Positions 27,339 through 37,367 of a stretch of 64,000 nt of DNA are shown piece after piece (the first letter of the stretch is position 1; the number at the start of each line of letters is the position of its first letter). Source of the DNA: Candidatus Eiseniibacteriota bacterium (GTDB lineage: Bacteria; Orphanbacterota; Orphanbacteria; Orphanbacterales; Orphanbacteraceae); NCBI GenBank assembly GCA_029262235.1, contig JAJCZU010000002.1, positions 1,170,041 to 1,234,040 of the forward strand, given 5' to 3'. The notes under the pieces are model-generated. The model saw only the letters and a program-made list of their open reading frames with translations, made no database searches and was not told where the DNA came from. The translations under genes were made by a program, and so were the position numbers.

Positions 27339-28816
27339 AACGACAATCGACGATAGGAAAAGTGCTGAGCCCGCAACTCATCTGGGCGCTCTTCACCATT
27401 GCGCTCACGATGGTGCTCGGCTACGTGCTCGCGGGACAGATCATCTCGCCGAATCAGCGCATCATCAAAGCCTCGGTCGGTCTCGCGCTTCTCACGACGG
27501 CGTTTCTGCTTCCGAACCGCTTCGCCGTGGCGTTCATGCTTTTCGCGATCCCGTTTCCGCAGAACACGACCATTGGATCGACAACGGTCATCTTCGCGTT
27601 CATCATCTTTTCGTTCTGGCTCCTCAAGATGGCTCTCGGGTACGAAAAACCTCCGATCCTCACAGGTCTCGAGCCGTGGCTCGTCGCCATCGTGCTTCTC
27701 TACTTCATCTCGTTCGTCATGGTGCAACCGAACGAAATGAAGCAGGCGGTTGCGGGCTTCCAGACTTTCATTTCCGCTGTCTTCATCTTTTATCTCGTCA
27801 CGAACATGGTGCGAACCGAACGCGACATTCAATTCGTTCTGAACGCGCTGATCATTTCGTTTTCCGTTGTGGCCACGATCGCGATGATCGAACTCTGGCT
27901 GCCGGGCGCGGCCGACAAGCTCGGGTTCCTGAAGGTTTCCACGCGCACGGTGGGGAAGGCGTCGGGCGTGCGCGTCGGCTCCGTATTCGGCGACTACGAA
28001 ATGTTCGCGGAGTACTGCGCGATCTTCATACCGATTCTTCTGATTCGCGTGATCGGCGAGAAAGTATTCCTGCGCCAGTTCATCTGGATGCCGCTTCTGG
28101 GCGTCGCCATCATGCTTCTGATCGGCACCGCTACGCGCGGCGCGTTTCTGAGCATGCTCATCGGCCTGACTTACCTGGTCTGGATTTCGTGGCGCATCAT
28201 GGACTTTCAGAAGTTTCTGCCGCTCGTTATCGTCGCGGCCGTCGCGTTCTACGTATTCGCCATTACGCTCGACCAGTACACCGAATCGGCGTCGCTGTTC
28301 GGGCGGCTCGGAAGAACGAAGCTCGTCGACGGAATGCCGGACACGAGGGCCCGCGTCTGGAACGAAGCGTGGATTCGCATTCAGGACTCGCCCTGGATCG
28401 GCCATGGGCCTTACTACTTCACCGGCGTCGACGAGCGAAACGTGCATTCGAATTACCCGCACAGCCTGTTTCTCTTTCTGGCGCACATGATCGGCATCCC
28501 GGGCGCCGTGCTTTTTTACGGCTTTCTGCTCGCCATTTTCAGGCGGGGCTACATGGCGGCCCGGGCTTTCGCAACGGAGCGAGGTCAGTTCGCCTATACC
28601 GTGGTGATTCTATCGAGCTGCATGGTTATTTTTCTGATCGACGAATTCAAAATCTCGTTCCTGCGGTACGATCAGACGCAGCAGTTCACGTGGACGATGT
28701 TCGCGCTCGTTCTCGCCGCGAGCCGCGTGGCCATGATGCGCGTGGAAGAACGCAAGAACCAAAACCTGCCAGCGACTCTGCGCAGGAACGCGACCCGCTC
28801 CGCGCGCATCGCCTGA
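27335..28816 (+). CDS. Wzy/O-antigen ligase family membrane protein
   Basis: A 493-residue multi-spanning protein with 10-12 helices of the Wzy_C (O-antigen polymerase/ligase) family. The large extracytoplasmic loop carries 'RARVWNEAWIRIQDSPWIGHGP' over about residues 336-357 and 'HSNYPHSLFLFLAH', the H-x(n)-H pattern characteristic of these enzymes. It would polymerise repeat units or ligate polymer to lipid A-core in the periplasm. The start is TTG in a TTGA overlap with the upstream gene. Its position between two paralogous GT-C-like genes is unusual. Confidence 0.9.
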   Translation: MKRQSTIGKVLSPQLIWALFTIALTMVLGYVLAGQIISPNQRIIKASVGLALLTTAFLLPNRFAVAFMLFAIPFPQNTTIGSTTVIFAFIIFSFWLLKMALGYEKPPILTGLEPWLVAIVLLYFISFVMVQPNEMKQAVAGFQTFISAVFIFYLVTNMVRTERDIQFVLNALIISFSVVATIAMIELWLPGAADKLGFLKVSTRTVGKASGVRVGSVFGDYEMFAEYCAIFIPILLIRVIGEKVFLRQFIWMPLLGVAIMLLIGTATRGAFLSMLIGLTYLVWISWRIMDFQKFLPLVIVAAVAFYVFAITLDQYTESASLFGRLGRTKLVDGMPDTRARVWNEAWIRIQDSPWIGHGPYYFTGVDERNVHSNYPHSLFLFLAHMIGIPGAVLFYGFLLAIFRRGYMAARAFATERGQFAYTVVILSSCMVIFLIDEFKISFLRYDQTQQFTWTMFALVLAASRVAMMRVEERKNQNLPATLRRNATRSARIA

Positions 28817-28829
28817 TCCCTGAGGACCC

Positions 28830-31337
28830 ATGCTCCTTGCACGCCTTCTGAGCCTTCTCGGTATCGTCGGAACGCTCGGGCTCTTTCTGCCCGGCCGCTT
28901 TCGTGTGTTCGCGATTCTGGCTGCGGCCTCCGTTCTGCCGGGGCACGCGCTGCTCGTTCGCACGGCATGGGGGAGGCAGCAGAGCCCGTGGATGCGCGCC
29001 ACCGCGTCGATTGCCACGTCATGGGCGCTCTTCTTCGTGGCCATCGTCATTGCGGAGCGGCTTCAGATCGGCACGGGCTGGTTCTCCATCCCGCTGCTCG
29101 CCGCCACGCTTCTCGGCTCGTTCGTGGCCTGGCTCCCGCCGAGGATTCCGGTTGCGGACGGAGGGAGAGAGACCGGCGCGCTGATCGTGCTACTGACGGT
29201 TCTCGCTGCGCTCGCGCTGGCGCGCGGCGCCTCGGTCACACTCGCGACGGATGCTCTCGATCACATCGCTTATCTCAAGGAGATCGTGCACACGGGCGAT
29301 CCGTTTCCGCTGACGTCTTACTACGACCCGTCCACCGACACGGCGTACGACATCCGCAAGGGATTTTTTCAGCCGGTGCAGGCGGCCGTACTCGTTGCCA
29401 CCGGATGCGATGCGGTGGAAGGGTGGCACGCCTTTCCCGCGGTGGTGCTGCTTCTCAGCGGCCTCGCGTTCTTCGCACTCGCGCGGGAAACTCTCGGGGA
29501 CGCGCGGGCGGGCGTGATCGCAACCGCGGTCTATCTCCTCGGGTTCGACGCGGGAATCGCGGGTGTCTGGTTCGGACGCGCGTGCACGCCGTTTCTGTTT
29601 TCGGCGCCGCTTGTCTGGGGAATTCTGCTTCTTGCGTATCGAGCGGGGCGCGGGGAGAAAACGCCGTTCGTTCTTCCGTTCGTCTTCGGCTTCGCCATCA
29701 TGGGCGCGCACATCTTCGCCGCGGTCGTCGCCGGACTCCTTGCCGCGCTCTACGCGTTTCTGCACGTACTCCGTTGGAAGGGGCGCGCGCTTCGTTCTTT
29801 CAGCGCCGCTCTCGGACTCATTGCCGCGGGCATGCTGCCGCTCGGACTCTGGCGGTTCGCGACGAGCTATCCGCCGGTCGACCCGGTGCACACGCATCTC
29901 CAGGGAGTCGTTACCGTAAGCGAGGGACTGTTCTTCTCGACACCCGTTCTCGCGGTCGCGCGGCTCGGACTCTTTTCGCTCCTCGCGATCCCGGCAACGA
30001 TTCTGCTCGGCAGACGCTTATGGAAAGAGGAAGGCGTATTCTTCGCGGGGGCCGTTACGATCGGCCCGCTGCTGCTCATTTTCAACCCGCTTCTTGTCCC
30101 CGTGCTCGCCAGGATCGCGGGGTATCTCGTCGCCCGTCTCGCCTGGTTCGGCGGTTACGCCCTCGTGTGGGGAGCGCTCCTCGGTCACTGGTTCCGCAGC
30201 CGTGCTCCGGGTGACCGGAACACGGCACTCGCCAGGGGCGCCGGGGTCGCGGCGCTGCTCGTGTTTCTCGGCACGCTGAGCCTCGGCGATCGTCAGGAGG
30301 ACTGGCGCAAGCTGCAATGGATGCGGACGGCACCGCGCGCGGAATGGCACGTCGAGACCTGGCCCGATCTGATCGGGCTTCTGAACACGCTGCCCGCACG
30401 TTCGCGGATCGCGTCCGATCCGCTGACCTCGTATATGATTCCGGCGTTCACGTCGCACAAGGTGACCACGCTGCTCGCGCAGCATTCATCACCGGCGGAT
30501 CCTGTTGCGCCCGCGCGTCTGCAGGACGCCGTACGCATTCTTTCGCCGTTTACGAGCGCGCGCGAGACGTGGGACGCGCTCCGGCGCCGGGACGCGGATT
30601 ATCTGGTGCTGAATTTCCGTTTCGAGAAGCCCGTTGTGCTCTTCTACAGCGGAATCGATCCCGCGCTCCACGAAGCGACCCTCGCGAAGTTCCGGCGTGA
30701 CCCGGACCGCTATGAGGAGATCGGGGCGATGGACCGCTGTCATCTTTTCCGGATCGTGAAAAGCGCGCCTGCGCCGGAGCCCGGCGTCCCGGACGGGATG
30801 GCGGCGATGACCCCGGAAGTGGCCCTGTTGCCCCCGGATGCCACGCCGGTCGCTCCGAACGCGAGCCCCGCGGGCATACAGCTGCTGGCGGCGTCGCTCG
30901 GCACGAAGACCGTGTCGCCGGGAGACACGATTCCGCTTACCCTTTACTGGACACGCGGGGCGGGCAAGGTCGGCCCGATCCCGGAAAGGCTCTATCTGCG
31001 CCTCGACAGCCGGGAGCCCGGGGCGATCGATCGCGATTCTCCGATCGGCAAGCTGACCCGCAAATGGAGACAGACACGCGAAGGGAAGCTGTTCCGGGCG
31101 CGCACGAGCAGAAACCTCGTGCGCGGAAGCCTGCCGGCGTTTCTCTGGCATCCCGGAGCGATTCTCGTCGATTCGATCGCGATTCAGGTCCCTGCCCGGA
31201 TGGCGCCCGGCCGGTACGCCGTGGAGGCCATGCTCCGCCCCCATGCGCACATTCAGGTCTACCACTGGACCGACTTCCTTCGCGAAGAGGATTCGTTCAG
31301 CGGTATCACCGTAGGAGAACTGGAGATACGGCCGTAA
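28830..31337 (+). CDS. Large membrane protein, GT-C-like with C-terminal beta domain (paralogue of 24870-27338)
   Basis: A protein of 835 residues with the same layout as the 822-residue protein two genes upstream. Membrane helices fill about 1-490; 'TDALDH' (D141, D144, H145) lies in the first large loop, followed by 'YDIRKGFFQP' where the paralogue has 'LDPRKGTYHT'. 'LLAQHSSPADP' sits near residue 550, and a final beta domain begins at 'GIQLLAASLGTKTVSPGDTI'. Conservation of the acidic/histidine loop in both suggests it is functional. The role is inferred as a lipid-linked sugar or substituent transferase. ATG follows GAGG and lies 13 bases after the wzy-like stop. Confidence 0.8.
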   Translation: MLLARLLSLLGIVGTLGLFLPGRFRVFAILAAASVLPGHALLVRTAWGRQQSPWMRATASIATSWALFFVAIVIAERLQIGTGWFSIPLLAATLLGSFVAWLPPRIPVADGGRETGALIVLLTVLAALALARGASVTLATDALDHIAYLKEIVHTGDPFPLTSYYDPSTDTAYDIRKGFFQPVQAAVLVATGCDAVEGWHAFPAVVLLLSGLAFFALARETLGDARAGVIATAVYLLGFDAGIAGVWFGRACTPFLFSAPLVWGILLLAYRAGRGEKTPFVLPFVFGFAIMGAHIFAAVVAGLLAALYAFLHVLRWKGRALRSFSAALGLIAAGMLPLGLWRFATSYPPVDPVHTHLQGVVTVSEGLFFSTPVLAVARLGLFSLLAIPATILLGRRLWKEEGVFFAGAVTIGPLLLIFNPLLVPVLARIAGYLVARLAWFGGYALVWGALLGHWFRSRAPGDRNTALARGAGVAALLVFLGTLSLGDRQEDWRKLQWMRTAPRAEWHVETWPDLIGLLNTLPARSRIASDPLTSYMIPAFTSHKVTTLLAQHSSPADPVAPARLQDAVRILSPFTSARETWDALRRRDADYLVLNFRFEKPVVLFYSGIDPALHEATLAKFRRDPDRYEEIGAMDRCHLFRIVKSAPAPEPGVPDGMAAMTPEVALLPPDATPVAPNASPAGIQLLAASLGTKTVSPGDTIPLTLYWTRGAGKVGPIPERLYLRLDSREPGAIDRDSPIGKLTRKWRQTREGKLFRARTSRNLVRGSLPAFLWHPGAILVDSIAIQVPARMAPGRYAVEAMLRPHAHIQVYHWTDFLREEDSFSGITVGELEIRP

Positions 31338-31389
31338 AGACTCTCCAGAAATCGGGAATCCCGTCCGAAAAGAGGAACAATAGAGAGGG

Positions 31390-31418
31390 TTTACGCGAAT
31401 CGCCACGCGTCATACACT
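31390..31418 (+). promoter_or_regulatory. Possible promoter for the aminotransferase gene
   Basis: TTTACG (31390-31395) and TACACT (31413-31418) with a 17-base spacer lie 47 bases before the aminotransferase ATG, in the 127-base gap after the 835-residue membrane protein. A second transcription unit may start here within the exopolysaccharide locus. Confidence 0.4.
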
Positions 31419-31464
31419 TTTACACGACCTGTGCCATCGACACGCTCGCATTCGAAGGAGAGAA

Positions 31465-32562
31465 ATGAATATTCCGTTCGTCGACCTCAAGTCGCAGTAC
31501 GCAGGCATTCGTGATGAAGTTGCCGAAGCTGTTCAGGGGATTCTCGACAATACCGCGTTCATCGGCGGCAAGCCTGTGAAAGACTTCGAGGAGGCGTTCG
31601 CCGCCATGGAAGGCGCGCGCTTCGCCGTGGGAACGAGTTCCGGTACGTCTTCGCTTCACATCGCCCTCGAAGCGGCCGGGGTCGGCCCCGGCGACGAAGT
31701 CATCACCGTGCCGAACACGTTCATCGCGACGACCGAGTCCATCAGCCAGTGCGGCGCCAAGTTCCGGTTCGTCGATATCGAGCCGCTGCGCCACAACATG
31801 GATCCGGCGAAGATCGAAGCGGCCATCACGCCGAAGACGAAAGCCATCGTGCCGGTTCACCTGTACGGCCAGCCGGCCGACATGGCCCCGATCATGGCGA
31901 TCGCGAAGAAGCACGACCTGATCGTGATCGCCGACTGCGCGCAGGGTCACTGCGCGACGTACGACGGAAAGAAGATGGGCGAGCTCTGCCACGCTTCGAC
32001 ATACAGTTTTTACCCGGGCAAGAACCTCGGCGCGTACGGCGACGCCGGCGCACTCGTCACGAACGACGAGGCGCTCGCAAAGAAATGCGCGCAGCTGATC
32101 GACCACGGCCGCTCGGGCAAGTACGAGCACAATCTCGAAGGGTACAATTACCGGCTCGACGGGATACAGGCGGCGATCCTGCAGGTGAAGCTCAAGTACA
32201 TCGAGGGCTGGACCGAAGCGCGGCGCGCGGCGGCCTCCTATTATCGGGAACGCCTGACTTCGCTTCCGATCGAAGTGAATCAGGAAGCGAAGGGTTCGCG
32301 CCACGTCTACCACCTCTTCTCTGTGTTTCACGAAGACAGAGACCGACTGCGGGAGGGACTCGAGGCAAAAGGCATTGCCGCCGGAATCCACTATCCGATT
32401 CCGCTGCATCTGCAGGTGGCGTATGCCGACCGTGGATACGCGAAGGGAGATTTCCCGATCGCCGAGAAGAGCGCGGCCACCCAGCTCTCTCTGCCCATTT
32501 TTCCGGAACTGACGAAGGAACAGATCGACCACGTTGTCGATACGCTCGGGTCGCTGCTGTAG
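31465..32562 (+). CDS. DegT/DnrJ/EryC1/StrS family sugar aminotransferase
   Basis: A PLP-dependent aminotransferase of 365 residues acting on a keto-sugar nucleotide. N-terminal 'IPFVDLKSQYAGI' and 'GTSSGTSSLHIALEAAGVGPGDEV' split over residues 54-77 are family hallmarks. The PLP lysine is in 'SFYPGKNLGAYGDAG' (about residue 188), and 'EGYNYRLDGIQAAIL' follows. It resembles WbpE-type enzymes. The Gfo/Idh-type oxidoreductase at 34096 could supply the keto substrate, as WbpB does for WbpE; no N-acetyltransferase is encoded close by, so the full diamino-sugar route is not shown. ATG follows AAGGAGAG. Confidence 0.93.
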   Translation: MNIPFVDLKSQYAGIRDEVAEAVQGILDNTAFIGGKPVKDFEEAFAAMEGARFAVGTSSGTSSLHIALEAAGVGPGDEVITVPNTFIATTESISQCGAKFRFVDIEPLRHNMDPAKIEAAITPKTKAIVPVHLYGQPADMAPIMAIAKKHDLIVIADCAQGHCATYDGKKMGELCHASTYSFYPGKNLGAYGDAGALVTNDEALAKKCAQLIDHGRSGKYEHNLEGYNYRLDGIQAAILQVKLKYIEGWTEARRAAASYYRERLTSLPIEVNQEAKGSRHVYHLFSVFHEDRDRLREGLEAKGIAAGIHYPIPLHLQVAYADRGYAKGDFPIAEKSAATQLSLPIFPELTKEQIDHVVDTLGSLL

Positions 32563-32593
32563 CACGCCCGGCCTGATCCCTTTCGCGGAGACC

Positions 32594-34081
32594 ATGTTGG
32601 ATTCCAAACTCGCATCGTTACGGAGTCGCCGTTCGCGGAACCGCGCACTCCTGCTTGTCCTGAGCGACATGATTCTCGTCGCGGCGAGCTTCCTGTTTGC
32701 GTACTGGTTCCGGCTGCAGTCCGGGTTCTTTCTGCGAACCATTCCACTCGAGTCGTACCATTTCCTCTCGCTCGGGGCCGTCTGCCTCGTCTGGGTGATG
32801 ATCATGAGCGCGCACGGGCTGTACCGGCGCGAAGTGTATCTCTCCGTGTTCGATCAGATGGTCGGCATATTCAATTCCGTGAACCTGGGCGTACTGCTCG
32901 TCCTGTTTCTCGCGTTCGTTACGAAGTTCGACTACTTCCTCGAGCGACGTCTCGTGCTGCTCGTCGCCTGGGTCATGGCGATCACGCTGCTTACAGGTAC
33001 GCGCGTTTTTCTCTATCGCGGCCTTTTTCTGACGCGCATCGCGAAGGATCCGTTCCGGTGTCGCATTCTGATCGTGGGCGCGGGCGAAACAGGCACGCAG
33101 TTTCTGCAGCTCGTCCGTCACACGAAAGACCATGTGTACGACGTGGTGGGGTTTCTCGACGACGACCCCGCGAAACACGGACAGACGGTCGAAGACATTC
33201 GCATTCTCGGGAAAGTGGACGATATCGAAGACATCGTGGCCCGCCTCAATATCGAACGCGTGTTCGTGGCCGTGCAGAAAATCGGGCAGGAGGGGCTGAT
33301 CGATCTGATCTCCCGCTGCATGCGGTCGAAGGTCCCCGTCAAAATGATTTCCGATCAGTTCCACATGTTTGCCGCGGACGGCGCGATCGAACGAATCGAC
33401 GGCGTACCGACGCTCGCCGTGCGCGATACGCCGATGACGGGTTTCCATTTTCTGATGAAGCGGGCGTTCGACGCCACGACCGCGGGCGTGCTGCTGATCG
33501 TGCTCGCCCCGCTCTTTCTCGCGCTGGCGATCATGATCAAGACAGTAGGCGGGCGCGGCCCGGTCTTCTTCAGGCAGACCCGCGCGGGGCAGGGCGGAAA
33601 GCCGTTCAACTTCTACAAATTCCGTTCGATGCGGACCGACATGGACGACGCGGTCCATCGCGACTACGCGAAGAACTTCGTTTCAGGAGAAGCGAAAGCG
33701 ACTTCGGATTCCGAAGCGGACACGCCTGTCTATAAGATGAAACGCGATCCGCGCGTGACGGGAATCGGATGGATTCTGCGCAAGACGTCGCTCGACGAAC
33801 TCCCGCAGCTCTTCAACGTTGTGAAGGGGGAAATGAGCCTCGTCGGGCCGCGACCGCCGATTCTGTACGAACTGCAGTACTACAAAGAGTGGCACCGGCG
33901 GCGCCTCGACGCGAAACCCGGCCTCACCGGTCTCTGGCAGGTGAGCGGGCGGAGCAGCGTGCCGTTCAACGAAATGGTGCTTCTCGACCTCTATTACATC
34001 GATCACTGGTCCTTGAAGCTGGATTTTGAGATCATGTTGCGCACCGTCCCGGTTATACTGTTCGGGAAGGGCGCTTACTAA
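32594..34081 (+). CDS. Polyprenyl glycosylphosphotransferase (WbaP/WcaJ-like, long form)
   Basis: A 495-residue initiating transferase: an N-terminal membrane part with about four helices (residues 15-140), a Rossmann-like domain starting '[17 protein letters not shown]' (about 155-171), one more helix, and the catalytic sugar transferase domain with '[19 protein letters not shown]', '[20 protein letters not shown]' and '[13 protein letters not shown]'. ATG at 32594 is preceded by GCGGAG; the frame is open for 20 further codons that overlap the aminotransferase gene. With the short form at 16463 this gives two initiating enzymes in one locus. Confidence 0.93.
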   Translation: MLDSKLASLRSRRSRNRALLLVLSDMILVAASFLFAYWFRLQSGFFLRTIPLESYHFLSLGAVCLVWVMIMSAHGLYRREVYLSVFDQMVGIFNSVNLGVLLVLFLAFVTKFDYFLERRLVLLVAWVMAITLLTGTRVFLYRGLFLTRIAKDPFRCRILIVGAGETGTQFLQLVRHTKDHVYDVVGFLDDDPAKHGQTVEDIRILGKVDDIEDIVARLNIERVFVAVQKIGQEGLIDLISRCMRSKVPVKMISDQFHMFAADGAIERIDGVPTLAVRDTPMTGFHFLMKRAFDATTAGVLLIVLAPLFLALAIMIKTVGGRGPVFFRQTRAGQGGKPFNFYKFRSMRTDMDDAVHRDYAKNFVSGEAKATSDSEADTPVYKMKRDPRVTGIGWILRKTSLDELPQLFNVVKGEMSLVGPRPPILYELQYYKEWHRRRLDAKPGLTGLWQVSGRSSVPFNEMVLLDLYYIDHWSLKLDFEIMLRTVPVILFGKGAY

Positions 34082-34095
34082 GCGAAAGGACACCA

Positions 34096-35106
34096 ATGCG
34101 CAACATTGCCGTGATCGGGTGCGGATACTGGGGACCGAACTTCGTTCGGATCTTCACGCAGATGCCCGGATCCCAGGTTAAATACGTCTGTGATCTGAGT
34201 CAGGATCGCCTCGACCAGATGAAACTCCTCTATCCGCACGTGACGACCACCACGGATATGAACGATATTCTTCAAGACCCCGAGGTCGACGGTGTGGTCG
34301 TAGCCACCCCCGTGCGGACACATCATCCGATCGCGAAGATGTGCCTCGAAGCGGGGAAGCCGACGCTGATCGAAAAGCCGATCTGCTCCTCGGTCGAGGA
34401 AGCGGACGACCTCATCGCCATCGCGAAAAAGAAGAAAGTCGCCCTGATGGTGGGGCATACTTTTCTGTTCACCGCCGCCGTCAACAAGGTCAAGGATCTG
34501 TTGAACAAGGGCGACATGGGTGACATGCACTATGTGAACTCGACGCGCGTCAATCTCGGGATCTTCCAGGAAGACATCAACGTCATCTGGGATCTCGCGC
34601 CGCACGACATTTCGATTTTGAATTTCATTTTCGATTCCGATCCGGTCAGCGTCTCCGCGCACGGCCGCGACTACATTCAGAACGGCGTAGAGGATGTCGC
34701 GTTTCTGACGCTTCATTACCCGAACGGCAAGATGGCGAACCTGCACGTGAGCTGGCTCGACCCGTGCAAGATCCGCCGCACCACGTTCGTCGGCAGCAAG
34801 AAGATGGTCGTATACGACGATGTCGAACAGCTCGAGAAGATCCGCATCTACGACAAGGGCGTCGACGTGCAGCCGCACTACGAAACGTTCGGCGAGTTTC
34901 ATCTCGCGTATCGCTTCGGCGATATCTTCACGCCGAAACTGGACGACCGGGAGCCGCTGAAGGCGGAAGCCCAGGAGTTTCTGAAGGCGATCGAAACGGG
35001 TCGCGCAGAGCGCGCCACCGGGGAAGAGGGACGTTCGGTGGTCCGCGTGATCGAAGCTGCCTGTGAGTCGATCAAGAAACAGGGCGCCCAGATCTCACTC
35101 TCATAA
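34096..35106 (+). CDS. Gfo/Idh/MocA family oxidoreductase
   Basis: An NAD(P)-dependent oxidoreductase of 336 residues. The Rossmann motif is 'IAVIGCGYWGPNFVR' (residues 3-17), and 'PTLIEKPICSSVEEA' contains the family E-K-P motif. The catalytic region 'DLAPHDISILNF' follows. It probably oxidises or reduces a nucleotide sugar, as WbpB/WlbA do for UDP-GlcNAcA, and would work with the aminotransferase at 31465. The ATG follows GAAAGGA; its stop is immediately followed by the ATG of the next gene. Confidence 0.92.
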   Translation: MRNIAVIGCGYWGPNFVRIFTQMPGSQVKYVCDLSQDRLDQMKLLYPHVTTTTDMNDILQDPEVDGVVVATPVRTHHPIAKMCLEAGKPTLIEKPICSSVEEADDLIAIAKKKKVALMVGHTFLFTAAVNKVKDLLNKGDMGDMHYVNSTRVNLGIFQEDINVIWDLAPHDISILNFIFDSDPVSVSAHGRDYIQNGVEDVAFLTLHYPNGKMANLHVSWLDPCKIRRTTFVGSKKMVVYDDVEQLEKIRIYDKGVDVQPHYETFGEFHLAYRFGDIFTPKLDDREPLKAEAQEFLKAIETGRAERATGEEGRSVVRVIEAACESIKKQGAQISLS

Positions 35107-36201
35107 ATGAACGCACACCGCATCCTGTATGTTTCGAGCGGCCGCACATTCGGCGGCGCGGAGCAGGTCATGCTGTCGCTCGCGACGGCGTTCGCGCATG
35201 CCGGATGGGAAGTGCGTGCGACTCATCACCCCGAGAACACGATTCTGATGGACGAGATCGCGCGCCGCGGACTGGACGGGCGCGCGTTCCCCGAAATCGC
35301 GCGGCGCGCGGACGCGGGTGTGTTCGCGGACTTCGTTCGTGAGTACGCGCCTCGCCTCGTCCATATCCATCGAACATGGCCGCTGTCGGACCGACACGCG
35401 GGCCGGGGCGCGCGCAAAGCCGGAGTGCGCGTCATTGCAACCGAACATGTACGCATCGAAGAGGCGGGAGTGCGCGACCGTCTCGCGAAGCGCGTTCTTT
35501 CGCGCTACGACGACCGCGTGATCGCGGTTTCGGATGCGGTACGCCGTTCGTTGACGGGCTTCTGGGGCGTGGATAAGACGCGCGTCACGACGATCCCGAA
35601 CGGGGTCGATGTGGCGTCTTTTGCGCGCCCCCGCGTTCCCGCCGGGAGCGGCACGCACTTCTCATCCGGCGCGGCTTTTCGCATCGGCGCGATCGGACGC
35701 CTGGAACGCCAGAAGAACATGCCGGCGCTCATCGAAGCGTTTGCGATCGCGCGCCGTTCCGGCCTCGACGCCGAGCTTCGCATCGTAGGGGTGGGGTCCG
35801 AGCGCGACCGCGTAACACAGGCGATCGCCACGTCCGGCGAAGCTGATCGCGTGGCCGTTCTTCCTCGCATCGACGACGTCCCCGGATTCCTGGCCGAGCT
35901 CGATCTTTTCGTGCTTCCTTCGCTCTGGGAGGGACTCCCGCTGACGATTCTCGAGGCGATGGCGTCGGGCGCGCCGATCGTCGCAACCGAAGTCGACGGC
36001 ACGCGCGAAGCGCTCACGCACGGCGAGCATGCGCTGCTCGTGCCGCCGGACGACACGAAAGCGCTCGCTCGGGCCATCACGACGGCGGCCCGCGATCACG
36101 AAGGTGCGGCGCAGCGCGCGACCGCAGCCGGCCGGCGCGTGCGGGACGAGTTTTCGTTCGATGCCGTCGTCGCGCGGCACCGGGAGATCTACGAATCATG
36201 A
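35107..36201 (+). CDS. GT4 family glycosyltransferase
   Basis: A 364-residue GT-B enzyme. It begins 'ILYVSSGRTFGGAEQVMLSL' (residues 5-24), typical of GT4, and carries the C-terminal donor-site pattern 'PSLWEGLPLTILEAMASGAPIV' around residues 274-295. Middle segments 'IPNGVDVASFARP' and 'AIGRLERQKNMPALIEAF' are also standard. It likely adds one sugar of the repeat unit on the cytoplasmic face. ATG directly abuts the upstream stop, and its own stop overlaps the next glycosyltransferase (ATGA). Confidence 0.92.
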   Translation: MNAHRILYVSSGRTFGGAEQVMLSLATAFAHAGWEVRATHHPENTILMDEIARRGLDGRAFPEIARRADAGVFADFVREYAPRLVHIHRTWPLSDRHAGRGARKAGVRVIATEHVRIEEAGVRDRLAKRVLSRYDDRVIAVSDAVRRSLTGFWGVDKTRVTTIPNGVDVASFARPRVPAGSGTHFSSGAAFRIGAIGRLERQKNMPALIEAFAIARRSGLDAELRIVGVGSERDRVTQAIATSGEADRVAVLPRIDDVPGFLAELDLFVLPSLWEGLPLTILEAMASGAPIVATEVDGTREALTHGEHALLVPPDDTKALARAITTAARDHEGAAQRATAAGRRVRDEFSFDAVVARHREIYES

Positions 36202-37367
36202 AACGTGTCGTCGGTTTCTCGAGCATCCCGATTCGAAACGCCGCGAGCGGAGGCGCCGAGCGGATCGAAAGTCTATACCGCCACCTCCCGGATCGTTATC
36301 GCTGCACCGTGGCCACGCTCGGCGGCGCGAAAGCCCGGCGGGGGAGCGAAGACGTCACTCCGCACTTCACGATTCAGAATTATCCTTCGCCGGCGCAGAC
36401 CGCGTTCTATTACGCGGACCGGTTTCGGATCGCGCCTTTTTTCGAAGTTCACAAACTGCACGCGAAACGGCGCGCCATTCCGCGCGCTCTTCTCCGCGAC
36501 GCACCCGACCTCGTACAGTTCGACTCGCTCTGGCTCACGCCGTGGGCGGCGGAAGTGCCGGCCGGCGTTCCCGTCGTTTACGCGAGCCACAATTACGAAA
36601 CGGAATGGTATCAGGGGCAGCTGCGTCGTTTTCCGTTCTCGCAATCGCATCTCCGCAGCCTGCACGCGCTCGAGAAGCGGGCCGTGGCGCGCGCGGATCT
36701 CGTGATCGCCGTGACGAACGAGGATCGCGACAAGATGATCGAAGAGCTCGGAGGGAGCGCGGACAGGATCCGCGTGATCCCGAACGGTTTCGACGACGAG
36801 ACGATCCTGCCCGCGGACGAGCGCACGAAGCGGGAGGCGCGTCGCGCGCTCGGGCTGCCCGAAGACCGCACGATCGCGCTCTTTTCCGGATCGAACGTCG
36901 TTCCGAATCAGGACGCGGTCGAGTCGATCGTGCACGTCATGGCGCCGAAAGCGTCGGACGACGTCCTTTTCCTCGTGGCCGGCTCGATCGGCGAAGCGTT
37001 CCGGGGTTTTCAGAGAGACAACGTGGTATTCACCGGCCGCCTGCCGACGCTCACAGCCTGTTTTCAGGCGGCGGACGTCGGACTGAACCCGATTCGGCTC
37101 GGCTCGGGTTCCAATATCAAGGTGCTGCAATACCTGGGCGCGGGCCTGCCGGTTATTTCGACAGATTTCGGCATGCGCGGATTCGAGGAACTGGTACCGT
37201 ACGTCGCGACGAAGCGAATCGACCTGTTCCATCGTCATATCGGGAAGGATCTCGTGCCGGCGCAGGGAGCGGTCGATCGTGTAAGAGAAGCCTATTCGTG
37301 GAGGAGCGGGGCTGCTAAGCTCGCCGACGCGTACGATGCACTGCTGGGGGTGAACGGAAGTTGCTGA
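36198..37367 (+). CDS. GT4-like glycosyltransferase
   Basis: A GT-B glycosyltransferase of 389 residues with 'VIPNGFDDETILP' and 'ALFSGSNVVPNQDAVESI' in the middle. A C-terminal 'LNPIRLGSGSNIKVLQYLGAG' (about residues 296-316) corresponds to the acceptor/donor loop of the GT4 group related to sugar transferases of O-antigen clusters. The N-terminus 'SIPIRNAASGGAERIE' has the family G-G-A. ATG overlaps the previous stop; the TTG of the following gene overlaps its 3' end by 7 bases. Confidence 0.9.
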   Translation: MKRVVGFSSIPIRNAASGGAERIESLYRHLPDRYRCTVATLGGAKARRGSEDVTPHFTIQNYPSPAQTAFYYADRFRIAPFFEVHKLHAKRRAIPRALLRDAPDLVQFDSLWLTPWAAEVPAGVPVVYASHNYETEWYQGQLRRFPFSQSHLRSLHALEKRAVARADLVIAVTNEDRDKMIEELGGSADRIRVIPNGFDDETILPADERTKREARRALGLPEDRTIALFSGSNVVPNQDAVESIVHVMAPKASDDVLFLVAGSIGEAFRGFQRDNVVFTGRLPTLTACFQAADVGLNPIRLGSGSNIKVLQYLGAGLPVISTDFGMRGFEELVPYVATKRIDLFHRHIGKDLVPAQGAVDRVREAYSWRSGAAKLADAYDALLGVNGSC

